Origin: Gammaproteobacteria bacterium | GTDB lineage: Bacteria; Pseudomonadota; Gammaproteobacteria; Arenicellales; Poriferihabitantaceae | DNA length: 12,731 nt | Reading direction: 5' to 3' | NCBI GenBank assembly: GCA_020027415.1 | Contig: JAHRAW010000213.1 | Location: 1-12,731, forward strand | Shown: piece by piece, positions 6,955-12,731 of the stretch | How the letters are laid out: each line of letters starts with the position of its first letter | Position numbering within the stretch: the stretch's first letter is position 1 | Translations under genes and position numbers: made by a program | The notes under the pieces: model-generated | What the model was told of the DNA's origin: nothing | Seen by the model: the letters and a program-made list of their open reading frames with translations, nothing else | The model's database searches: none

Positions 6955-8581
6955 GGTCGTACATCATCGCGCGAATGAAATCCTGGATATTTTTTGGCTG
7001 CGGTTGCGCGCGCTCGCACTCAGTTAGCCCGTTATCCCAAGCGTACTCGGCGACGCGCGTGGCGATGCGCAGCGAAACATCGCGGATTTTGTGCAACGCC
7101 GGATAAACCGAACCGCGCGCCAAATCGGCTTCGCCCACCGATTCAGCCAACGCTTGCGCGGCTAGTAAAAACACTTCATCGGGAATGCATTGCGCGCGGC
7201 AGGCAATCATACCCAGCCCGACGCCGGGGAAAATATACGAATTATTGCCTTGCCCGGGATGAAACTTGACGCCGTTCACGGTAAGCGGCGCAAACGGGCT
7301 ACCGCTGGCGAAAATCGCGCGCCCCTCGCTCCACTGATAGGCTTGCTGCGCCGAGCATTCGGCGCGCGTAGTTGGATTGGACAACGCGAAAATCGCCGGG
7401 CGGCGGTTGAGTTCACTCATCAACGCGACGATTTCTTCGGTGAACGAACCCGCGGCGCCGGTGGCGCCAATTAACACATGCGGCTGATGCGCGCGCAGCC
7501 CGTCCAGCAAATTCTGCGGCGGCAAATCATGCGCAAACGGTTTAATGAAGTCGGCTAACCGCGCGCGGCTTTGCTCTATCAAGCCGCCCTGATTGAAAAA
7601 CCATAGCCGTCGGTACGCCTCCTCTTTGCGCACGCCTTGCTGCATCAACGCTTGCGCAATCATCGCGCCGATGCCGGTTGCCGCTGAGCCGGCGCCGAGA
7701 AACGCAAAGCGCATATCCTTGAACGCCAGCCCGGAAATTCGCGTGGAGGCGGCCACCCCGGCCAACACCACCGCCGCGGTGCCTTGAATGTCGTCATTGA
7801 AACAAAAGGTGTCGCGCTGATATTTTTGCAACAACGCAAACGCATTGTCGGCGATAAAATCCTCAAACTGAATCAACACGCCCGGATAAGCCTGCTGCGC
7901 GGCGCGAATGAATTCATCCATCAAACTAAAATAGGCGTCGCCGCGCAGCCGTTTGTTCGGCACGCCGAGATACACCGGGTCGTTCAGCAATTCCTCGTTG
8001 TCGGTGCCGACATCAAACATCACCGGCAAACACTGCGCCGGATGAATGCCGGCGCACGCGCAATACAGGCTAAGTTTGCCGATAGGAATGCCCATGCCGC
8101 TGGCGCCGAGGTCGCCCAAGCCAAGGATGCGCTCGCCGTCGGTCACCACGATAATGCGGATGTCTTTATGGGGCCAGTTGTCCAAGGTTTGGCGGATGCG
8201 ACCGCGCTCTGCGGCGGTTACATAAAAGCCTTTTTCGGTGCGGAATATATTGGCGAATTCCTTGCACGCCTGCCCCACGGTGGGCGTATAAATCAGCGGC
8301 ATGATCTCGCCGATATGGTCAATCACCAAGCGATAAAACAAGCGTTCGTTTCTATCTTGCAACGCCGACAAGAAAATATATTTTTCAATGTCGTTTTCCT
8401 TGCGCCGCAGATTAGTCAGCACGCGGCTTAACTGCCCGCGCATGGAACCGGACTTGGCGGGCAACAAGCCGCGCAATTGATAGCGTTCGCGCTCCGCTTC
8501 GGTGAACGCGGTTGATTTGGTTTTGGCGGGATTGCGCAGCAGTTCAAGCCCGCTGAGTTCGGGTTGGTTTTGCGGTTTCAT
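6944..8581 (-). CDS. maeA: NAD-dependent malic enzyme (SfcA/MaeA type)
   Basis: A 545-residue cytoplasmic enzyme that oxidatively decarboxylates malate to pyruvate, feeding NADH and pyruvate from the TCA cycle; E. coli MaeA has 565 residues. Motifs in order: IYTPTVGQACKEF with the catalytic Tyr (residue 99), VVTDGERILGLGDLGASGMGI (start 145) followed by IGKL with the probable catalytic Lys169, metal ligands in QFED (Glu240, Asp241) and FNDDIQGTAAVVLAG (Asp264), and the dinucleotide loop GAGSAATGIG (297-306). The start ATG at 8579-8581 has a good Shine-Dalgarno sequence, GGAG, six bases upstream (8588-8591 on the plus strand), the clearest in this window. NAD preference is inferred from similarity to MaeA rather than from a residue test. 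A possible small gene ends on the maeA start. Confidence 0.96.
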   Translation of the reverse strand: MKPQNQPELSGLELLRNPAKTKSTAFTEAERERYQLRGLLPAKSGSMRGQLSRVLTNLRRKENDIEKYIFLSALQDRNERLFYRLVIDHIGEIMPLIYTPTVGQACKEFANIFRTEKGFYVTAAERGRIRQTLDNWPHKDIRIIVVTDGERILGLGDLGASGMGIPIGKLSLYCACAGIHPAQCLPVMFDVGTDNEELLNDPVYLGVPNKRLRGDAYFSLMDEFIRAAQQAYPGVLIQFEDFIADNAFALLQKYQRDTFCFNDDIQGTAAVVLAGVAASTRISGLAFKDMRFAFLGAGSAATGIGAMIAQALMQQGVRKEEAYRRLWFFNQGGLIEQSRARLADFIKPFAHDLPPQNLLDGLRAHQPHVLIGATGAAGSFTEEIVALMSELNRRPAIFALSNPTTRAECSAQQAYQWSEGRAIFASGSPFAPLTVNGVKFHPGQGNNSYIFPGVGLGMIACRAQCIPDEVFLLAAQALAESVGEADLARGSVYPALHKIRDVSLRIATRVAEYAWDNGLTECERAQPQPKNIQDFIRAMMYDPKY

Positions 8582-8754
8582 AGTAAACTCCGACGACGGT
8601 CTAAAAAAAGTTTGAAATCGGCATCCACCAGCGCGGGAAATTGCACGCGCTTATTTTGCCAGCGATTTTGCCAAGCGAATTTTCCACCATCCTGCGCAAA
8701 ACATGCTTGCCGTTTGCATGTTAAATTGCCTATGTTACCCGATAAACCGCCCAT
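8578..8754 (-). CDS. Possible small upstream gene coupled to maeA (58 residues, unknown)
   Basis: An open frame begins at ATG 8752-8754 and ends with TGA at 8578-8580, overlapping the maeA start as ATGA. A good Shine-Dalgarno sequence (GAGG, plus-strand positions 8760-8763) lies five bases before its ATG. The C-terminal half looks protein-like (for example FPALVDADFKLFLDRRRSLL) and contains a short repeat, WQNR then WQNK, made by an imperfect 12-13-base DNA repeat. I recognise no family. Against it: the start lies in the CATG that also forms the rsxB start, so the two genes would have no space for separate promoters; the opposite strand is also open; and maeA has its own ribosome-binding site. 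Confidence 0.2.
   Translation of the reverse strand: MGGLSGNIGNLTCKRQACFAQDGGKFAWQNRWQNKRVQFPALVDADFKLFLDRRRSLL
8582..8752. promoter_or_regulatory. Divergent control region between maeA and rsxB
   Basis: Unless the small minus-strand frame is real, these 171 bases are the intergenic region of two divergent genes. It is more A+T-rich than the neighbours, with a run of seven A at 8604-8610 and an imperfect tandem repeat ATTTTGCCAGCG / ATTTTGCCAAGCG (8653-8677). A perfect inverted repeat is listed separately, followed directly by TTAAAT, a possible -10 for rsxB without a recognisable -35. I could not place a convincing maeA promoter. Confidence 0.35.
8700..8722. promoter_or_regulatory. Perfect 7-base inverted repeat, candidate operator
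   Basis: AACATGC at 8700-8706 and GCATGTT at 8716-8722 are exact reverse complements, separated by nine bases. The dyad is centred about 42 bases upstream of the preferred rsxB start and about 130 bases upstream of maeA. Size and symmetry fit a dimeric regulator; the regulator is unknown. There is no T-run, so it is not a terminator. Confidence 0.35.
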
Positions 8755-9403
8755 GCACGCCTCACCACCCGCCCAAAATCTGCTCGCGGCGATTGACCAA
8801 CTCCTGCCGCAGACCCAATGCACGCAATGCAATTATCCCGGTTGCTTGGCGTATGCGCGCGCCATCGCCGGCGGCGAAGCGGAGATTAACCAATGCCCGC
8901 CGGGCGGGGAGGTTTCCATCCAGCGGTTGGCGCAGTTGTTGGCGCGCCCCGCGGTGCCGCTGAATCCCGAAAACGGCGCTCAGCAACCGCTGCAATGCGC
9001 GTTCATCCACGAACCCGATTGCATTGGCTGCAAATTGTGCATTGCCGCTTGTCCGGTGGATTGCATCATTGGGGCGACCAAATTGATGCACACCGTAATC
9101 GCCAACGATTGCAGCGGATGCGAATTGTGTGTGCCGGTCTGCCCGACCGATTGCATCACCATGCGCGCGCCGGCGCGCCACGCACCCGATGACAACTCCG
9201 ACCCGCCTAACCCCAGCATGTGGTCCCAGTTTAGCCAGCAGCAGGTGGAAAAATCCCGCGCCCGCGCGCAACAAAAACGCCGCCGCGTGAACGCGCAACA
9301 ACGCGCCCGCGCGCGCCACAGCAGCCACCGCCGACGCGCTTGCTTGCAGCAGGAAATTCGCGCCGCCGTGCAGCGCAAACAAGCGCAACAACAGCAAGCC
9401 TAA
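8753..9403 (+). CDS. rsxB: RsxB/RnfB-like soluble polyferredoxin
   Basis: A 216-residue protein with three predicted [4Fe-4S] clusters. The first is the Fes domain (Cys23, Cys26, Cys31, Cys48; LLPQTQCTQCNYPGC then NQCPPGG). It is followed by two ferredoxin motifs: Cys90, 93, 96 with Cys100/104 and Cys120, 123, 126 with Cys130/134. E. coli RsxB has an N-terminal membrane helix; this one lacks it, as do the stand-alone betaproteobacterial-type proteins. The last 50 residues are very rich in Arg and Gln, ending QAQQQQA. No rsxA, C, D, G or E gene is seen nearby, so its electron partner is unknown. ATG 8753 is preferred because similarity starts a few residues later; ATG 8732 is an in-frame alternative. 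No Shine-Dalgarno sequence precedes either. nth begins 37 bases after the stop, like the rsx-nth order of enterobacteria. Confidence 0.88.
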   Translation: MHASPPAQNLLAAIDQLLPQTQCTQCNYPGCLAYARAIAGGEAEINQCPPGGEVSIQRLAQLLARPAVPLNPENGAQQPLQCAFIHEPDCIGCKLCIAACPVDCIIGATKLMHTVIANDCSGCELCVPVCPTDCITMRAPARHAPDDNSDPPNPSMWSQFSQQQVEKSRARAQQKRRRVNAQQRARARHSSHRRRACLQQEIRAAVQRKQAQQQQA

Positions 9404-9440
9404 TCCAATTCTAAGCCAAGCCGAATCGCTCGCCACCGCC

Positions 9441-10094
9441 ATGCTCGCCGACAAAACGATTGCGGCAATGTTCGCTCGCTTGCGCGCCAACGACCCGGCG
9501 CCCACCACCGAGTTACGCTACCAATCGCCGTTTGAATTGCTCATCGCGGTCATGCTTTCGGCGCAAGCCACCGATGTCTCGGTCAATCTGGCGACTCAAA
9601 AACTGTATCCAATCGCCAACACCCCGCAGGGCATGCTGAATCTTGGGCTGAAGAAACTGAAAGTTCATATCCAAACCATCGGCTTATACAACACCAAAGC
9701 CGCCAACATCCGCAAAACTTGCCGACTACTGCTGGACCGTCACGGCGGCACCGTGCCGCGCACTTATTCGCAACTAATCGCATTGCCCGGGGTCGGGCGG
9801 AAAACCGCCAATGTCATGCTCAACACCGCTTTTGGGCAGCCCACCATCGCGGTGGACACGCATGTTTTCCGGGTCTCCAATCGCACCCAAATCGCGCCCG
9901 GCAAAACGGTATTGGAAGTGGAACAAGGCTTGCTGAAATCGGTGCCGGCGGAGTACCAGCAGCACGCCCACCATTGGCTCATTCTGCTTGGCAGACACAC
10001 CTGCGTGGCGCGCAAGCCGAAATGCCGGCAGTGCCTGCTCAACGACCTGTGTCCGGCGGCAGTTATTACCACTACTACGCATGGCGCGCGCTGA
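9441..10094 (+). CDS. nth: Endonuclease III (DNA glycosylase/AP lyase)
   Basis: A base-excision repair enzyme of 217 residues (E. coli Nth 211) that removes oxidised pyrimidines and cuts the abasic site. Visible features: LLIAVMLSAQATDVSVN (33-49); the helix-hairpin-helix LPGVGRKTA (115-123) with catalytic Lys121; VDTHVFRVSNR (138-148) with catalytic Asp139; and the C-terminal [4Fe-4S] loop Cys188-x6-Cys195-x2-Cys198-x5-Cys204. All key residues are present. The start ATG is preceded by CCGCC with no Shine-Dalgarno sequence. It probably shares a transcript with rsxB. The last ten residues (a run of Thr, then HGAR) extend beyond the Fe-S loop and are not conserved. Confidence 0.98.
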   Translation: MLADKTIAAMFARLRANDPAPTTELRYQSPFELLIAVMLSAQATDVSVNLATQKLYPIANTPQGMLNLGLKKLKVHIQTIGLYNTKAANIRKTCRLLLDRHGGTVPRTYSQLIALPGVGRKTANVMLNTAFGQPTIAVDTHVFRVSNRTQIAPGKTVLEVEQGLLKSVPAEYQQHAHHWLILLGRHTCVARKPKCRQCLLNDLCPAAVITTTTHGAR

Positions 10095-10116
10095 ACCGAC
10101 GCGCAATTAAGTAGTA

Positions 10117-10160
10117 AATTGGTTACACTTCCCCGGCGGCAACAGGCTCGCCGACCAATT
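10117..10160 (+). promoter_or_regulatory. Long bulged stem before arsS
   Basis: AATTGGT (10117-10123) is the exact reverse complement of ACCAATT (10154-10160). Directly inside the right arm, TCGCCG (10148-10153) pairs with CGGCGG (10134-10139, one G-U pair). The RNA could thus form 13 base pairs with an unbroken right arm, a ten-base bulge on the left and an eight-base loop. It is 56 bases before the arsS start and 23 bases after the nth stop. No T-run follows, so it is a poor intrinsic terminator; a leader or attenuator element, or a transcript-end stabiliser, is possible. Confidence 0.35.
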
Positions 10161-10215
10161 CTAATTCCAACGCCAACGCCAATTTCATTCCCCCCAACCA
10201 CAGCCTCCCTTTGCC

Positions 10216-11271
10216 ATGCACGCCTCAGCCACCGCCGCCGCCACCGCCGCCTCGCCTGATTTCAATCACGCGCTCAAGCGGCACAACCTATTCCCGTTAA
10301 CGCGCGCCGCGCTCAGCGAATTGCAAGTCAACCTCGGCTACCTGTGCAATCAGGCATGCGAGCATTGCCATGTGGAGGCGGGACCCAAGCGCACCGAAAT
10401 GATGAGCGCGCAGACGATGGACAAAATCCTAACTTGGGTGGCGCGCAACGGCATCCGGCGCGCCGACCTGACCGGCGGCGCGCCGGAACTAATCCCCGGC
10501 TTTCGGCGGTTTGTGGATGGCTTGTTGGCGCACGACATTGCAGTCACTTCGCGCTGCAACCTGACCGTGCTATTTGAACCCGGGCAACAAGATCTGGCGA
10601 GTTGGTACGCCGCGCGAAAAATCTGTCTGGTTTGCTCGTTGCCTTGTTACAGCGCGAAAAATGTGGAAGCGCAGCGCGGCAAAGGCGTGTTTGACAAGAG
10701 CATCCGCGCGTTGCAAGCCTTAAACGCGCACGGCTATGGACGCACCGAGACGTTGCCGCTGGATTTGGTTTATAACCCGATTGGCGCGGTGCTGCCGCCG
10801 CCGCAAGCCGCGTTGGAGAACGCCTATAAAACGCGCCTGAAAGAGGATTTTGACATTGATTTCAATCGCCTACTGACCATTACCAACCTGCCGATTAACC
10901 GCTTCAAGCATTTTCTGCAGCGCAGCGGGCAACTGCACGACTACCAACAACTGCTGGCGGAGAACTTCAACCCGGATACCGTGGCGCCGCTTATGTGCCG
11001 CCATTTGTTAAGCGTGGATTGGCAGGGCTATATCTATGACTGCGATTTCAACCAGATGTTAGGGCTGCCGTTGGGCGCAACCCGCAACGGCAACGACCAT
11101 AGCAACGGCAAAACAAACGGCGGCGGCAACAGCGACGATAATACCGGCGGCCGCCTTCAACTCTGGCAAATCACCCGCGCGCAACTGGAAAACGCGCCGA
11201 TTGCCTTAGGCGAACACTGCTTCGGCTGCACCGCCGGCGCCGGCAGTAGTTGCGGCGGCGCATTAACCTGA
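10216..11271 (+). CDS. arsS: Arsenosugar biosynthesis radical SAM protein ArsS
   Basis: A 351-residue radical SAM enzyme. The family is known to add the 5'-deoxyadenosyl group of SAM to dimethylarsenite, a step toward arsenosugars, using dimethylarsenic made by ArsM. The SAM cluster motif is Cys44-x3-Cys48-x2-Cys51 (NLGYLCNQACEHCHVEAGP), followed by DLTGGAPEL. Other family marks are SLPCYSAKNVEAQRGKGVF, LDLVYNPIGAVLPPPQ, LMCRHLLSVDWQG, YDCDFNQMLGLPLG (274-287) and the Cys-rich end GEHCFGCTAGAGSSCGG (Cys335, 338, 346). Some family members carry selenocysteine; here all these positions are Cys. Residues 288-312 are an Asn/Gly/Asp-rich insertion just after the LGLPLG motif. No arsM or arsenic regulator lies in the window. 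The ATG at 10216 is followed by an Ala-rich leader and has no Shine-Dalgarno sequence. Confidence 0.92.
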   Translation: MHASATAAATAASPDFNHALKRHNLFPLTRAALSELQVNLGYLCNQACEHCHVEAGPKRTEMMSAQTMDKILTWVARNGIRRADLTGGAPELIPGFRRFVDGLLAHDIAVTSRCNLTVLFEPGQQDLASWYAARKICLVCSLPCYSAKNVEAQRGKGVFDKSIRALQALNAHGYGRTETLPLDLVYNPIGAVLPPPQAALENAYKTRLKEDFDIDFNRLLTITNLPINRFKHFLQRSGQLHDYQQLLAENFNPDTVAPLMCRHLLSVDWQGYIYDCDFNQMLGLPLGATRNGNDHSNGKTNGGGNSDDNTGGRLQLWQITRAQLENAPIALGEHCFGCTAGAGSSCGGALT

Positions 11272-11326
11272 GCCAAATCTAATTAGCCGTTATTCCCGCA
11301 ACCACCCCATTGGTCATTCCCGCAGT

Positions 11327-11358
11327 CCCCCGCTTAAAATCTGCGGGGGCCGGCTTTT
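11327..11358 (+). terminator. Possible intrinsic terminator after arsS
   Basis: CCCCCGC (11327-11333) and GCGGGGG (11343-11349) form a perfect 7-base-pair G+C stem with a nine-base loop. Four T follow at 11355-11358, separated by five bases from the stem, so termination may be weak. A second, shorter hairpin GCCG/CGGC (11349-11352 with 11362-11365) competes with it. Confidence 0.4.
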
Positions 11359-11400
11359 AATCGGCAATCTCCTCTCCAACCAAACTGACAGGCCTTTAAC

Positions 11401-11598
11401 ATGAAACGAGAATTCAAAGTCGGCGACCCGGTTTTTACCGTGATTACCGGCAGCAACCAAATCATAAACGGCAAGATTGTAAAAATTGACGACACAGAAG
11501 TGCGGGTTTTAGCGGAAGATTTTGACTCCCCGCTTGAATTCACCGCGTCGCTGTCGCAACTGCAACACGCCGGCGAAAAACCAATCCTGCATACCTAA
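11401..11598 (+). CDS. Unrecognised 65-residue protein with a possible SH3-like fold
   Basis: A small complete reading frame after a 129-base gap, with a weak ribosome-binding site (ACAGG, about seven bases before the ATG). The first half, MKREFKVGDPVFTVITG followed by IINGKIVKIDDTEVRVL, shows alternating hydrophobic strands with a VGDxV opening and a GKIVKI turn, as often seen in small SH3-like or KOW-like barrels. This is inferred from pattern only. It has no Cys, no membrane segment and no signal peptide, and is close to neutral or slightly acidic. The stop lies 12 bases before the ureohydrolase start, so the two are probably co-transcribed. I do not recognise the family and assign no function. 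Confidence 0.75.
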   Translation: MKREFKVGDPVFTVITGSNQIINGKIVKIDDTEVRVLAEDFDSPLEFTASLSQLQHAGEKPILHT

Positions 11599-11610
11599 TT
11601 CGCGCGCGCC

Positions 11611-12573
11611 ATGAGCAAAAAACCCCGGCCCATCCAACCCCCCAAAGGCACCGACCTGCCGCGTTACGCCGGCGCCAACACCTTCTGCCGGCTGCCCGAA
11701 CTGCGCGATGTCGCTGCTTGCGATGTCGCCATTCTCGGCATCCCGTTTGATGCCGGCACCAGTTACCGCCCCGGCGCGCGGTTTGGTCCGCAAGCCATTC
11801 GCCAGGCTTCGCGCCACCTGCGCACCAACTTCCACCCGGCCTACGATACCGAGCCATACGCCACCCTGCAAGTCGCCGACGCCGGCGATGTCGGCTGCAA
11901 TCCGTTTAACATTGAGCAAGCCATTGCGCAAATTGAAAGCGCCGCAACCGACTTGTGGCAGCGCGCAAACGGCATGGTCAGCCTCGGCGGCGACCACACC
12001 ATCGCGGTGCCGTTATTGCGCGCCGCGTATAAACAATTTGGCGCGCTCGCGTTGGTGCATTTTGACGCGCATTTAGACACTTGGGACACCTACTTCGGCG
12101 CCCCCTACACGCACGGCACGCCATTCCGCCGCGCCGCCGAAGAGGGCTTGTTCCGCGACGACGCCTCCATACATGTGGGCATCCGCGGACCCTTGTATAG
12201 CCGCCACGACCTCGCCCAAGACGCCGAACTGGGCTTCAAAGTCATTCATTGCGATGAATTGCAACAGCACGGCGCCGACCCCATCGCGGCTAAAATTCGC
12301 CGCCGCGTGGGCGCGCATCCGCTGTATCTTTCCATTGATATTGATGTGCTGGATCCAAGCCACGCGCCGGGCACCGGCACCCCTGAAATTGGCGGCTTGA
12401 GCAGCCGCGAACTGCTCACCATCCTACGCGGCTTGCAGGGCTTGAATATCGTAGCGGCCGATATTGTGGAAGTGGCGCCGGCCTACGACCACGCCGAAAT
12501 TACCGCGTTAGCCGCCGCCACCATCGCCTTTGAAATGGTCAACCTGATGGCTTGCCCGCGCACCGCCGGCTAA
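11611..12573 (+). CDS. Agmatinase-family ureohydrolase
   Basis: A 320-residue cytoplasmic hydrolase that releases urea from a guanidino compound using a two-metal (usually Mn) centre. Metal-binding motifs are complete: GGDH (126-129, His129), HFDAHLDTWD (150-159, Asp152, His154, Asp156) and SIDIDVLDPSHAPGTGTPE (241-259, Asp243 and Asp245). THGTPFRRA (167-175) and HVGIRGPLYS (188-197) place it in the agmatinase/guanidinobutyrase branch rather than arginase. Agmatine (giving putrescine) is the usual assignment; guanidinobutyrate or another guanidino acid is equally possible because the substrate-determining loop cannot be judged by eye. No arginine decarboxylase gene is in view. The ATG follows GCGCGCC with no Shine-Dalgarno sequence. 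The GNAT gene starts 20 bases after its stop. Confidence 0.9.
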   Translation: MSKKPRPIQPPKGTDLPRYAGANTFCRLPELRDVAACDVAILGIPFDAGTSYRPGARFGPQAIRQASRHLRTNFHPAYDTEPYATLQVADAGDVGCNPFNIEQAIAQIESAATDLWQRANGMVSLGGDHTIAVPLLRAAYKQFGALALVHFDAHLDTWDTYFGAPYTHGTPFRRAAEEGLFRDDASIHVGIRGPLYSRHDLAQDAELGFKVIHCDELQQHGADPIAAKIRRRVGAHPLYLSIDIDVLDPSHAPGTGTPEIGGLSSRELLTILRGLQGLNIVAADIVEVAPAYDHAEITALAAATIAFEMVNLMACPRTAG

Positions 12574-12593
12574 TTCAAACCGCGCCGCCGGCC

Positions 12594-12731
12594 ATGCCCA
12601 CACTCACGCACCGCCCGGCGGCGCCGGCCGATGCCGTAGCCATCAACCGCATCTACAATCACTACATCACCAGCAGCGCCATTACCCTGGACCTGACCCC
12701 ATGGAACTTACAACGCCGCGCCGACTGGTTG
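12594..12731 (+). CDS. GNAT-family N-acetyltransferase, N-terminal part
   Basis: The gene runs off the right edge; 46 codons are present. The segment AAPADAVAINRIYNHYITSS (about 9-28) followed by a Thr/Leu stretch and RRADW (41-45) matches the start of phosphinothricin-acetyltransferase-like GNAT enzymes, where the IYNHYI helix follows the first strand. The acetyl-CoA-binding loop lies outside the window, so substrate and activity cannot be judged. The start ATG follows GGCC, without a Shine-Dalgarno sequence, 20 bases after the ureohydrolase stop, and probably belongs to the same transcript. Confidence 0.8.
   Translation, partial: MPTLTHRPAAPADAVAINRIYNHYITSSAITLDLTPWNLQRRADWL

Noticed and set aside
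8564..8752. Long N-terminal extension of the RsxB-like protein
   Set aside because: The extension overlaps the maeA start, is Arg/Cys-rich without family similarity, and homologues begin close to the LLPQTQC motif.
8762..9508. A 248-codon minus-strand frame opposite rsxB and the start of nth
   Set aside because: It mirrors two confident genes whose Cys-cluster motifs are intact; the translated product is Ala/Arg-rich with no motif.
10095..10215. Promoter for arsS with TACACT (10124-10129) as -10
   Set aside because: No acceptable -35 at 16-18 bases upstream, and the hexamer lies in the bulge of the stem structure.
1..12731. Mobile element, phage, CRISPR or defence genes
   Set aside because: No transposase, integrase, terminal repeats, spaced repeats or nuclease/toxin motifs were seen; every large reading frame has a chromosomal housekeeping or metabolic identity.

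Overview
This is a gene-dense stretch of a bacterial chromosome, rich in G+C and almost fully coding. It most likely comes from a proteobacterium of the gamma (or beta) class. The reasons are the argS–SPOR-protein pair, an SfcA/MaeA-type malic enzyme, a soluble RsxB-like ferredoxin directly before nth, and a Fur-regulated FbpABC-type iron importer. I cannot name a genus from sequence alone. No tRNA, rRNA, CRISPR array, insertion sequence or phage gene is visible. Nearly all genes are recognisable housekeeping or metabolic genes, and I do not see a defence island or a clearly new multi-gene system.

Layout. (1) Positions 1-2764, minus strand: a tight operon argS → SPOR-domain membrane protein → hemC (cut by the window edge). 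argS and the SPOR gene overlap as TGATG, and hemC starts 4 bases after the SPOR stop. (2) Positions 2765-2974: divergent control region with a Fur-box-like site. (3) Positions 2975-6879, plus strand: a ferric-iron ABC importer, with a periplasmic binding protein, a fused two-domain permease and an ATPase (the last two overlap as ATGA). (4) Positions 6944-8581, minus strand: NAD-type malic enzyme maeA, convergent with the iron operon. (5) Positions 8753-10094, plus strand: rsxB-like ferredoxin and nth (endonuclease III), the remnant of the enterobacterial rsx-nth arrangement without the membrane Rsx/Rnf subunits. (6) Positions 10216-12731, plus strand: the radical SAM enzyme ArsS (arsenosugar biosynthesis), an unrecognised 65-residue protein, an agmatinase-family ureohydrolase, and the start of a GNAT acetyltransferase.

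The genes do not form one pathway. The iron importer, the Fe-S proteins RsxB and Nth, and the radical SAM enzyme ArsS all depend on iron. The more unusual points are: ArsS with no arsenite methyltransferase gene beside it; near absence of Shine-Dalgarno sequences, with several starts preceded by GCC; two separate 15-base tandem duplications, one duplicating the start codon of the iron-binding protein gene; a bulged long-stem structure before arsS; a perfect 7-base inverted repeat before rsxB; and a possible small gene coupled to maeA.
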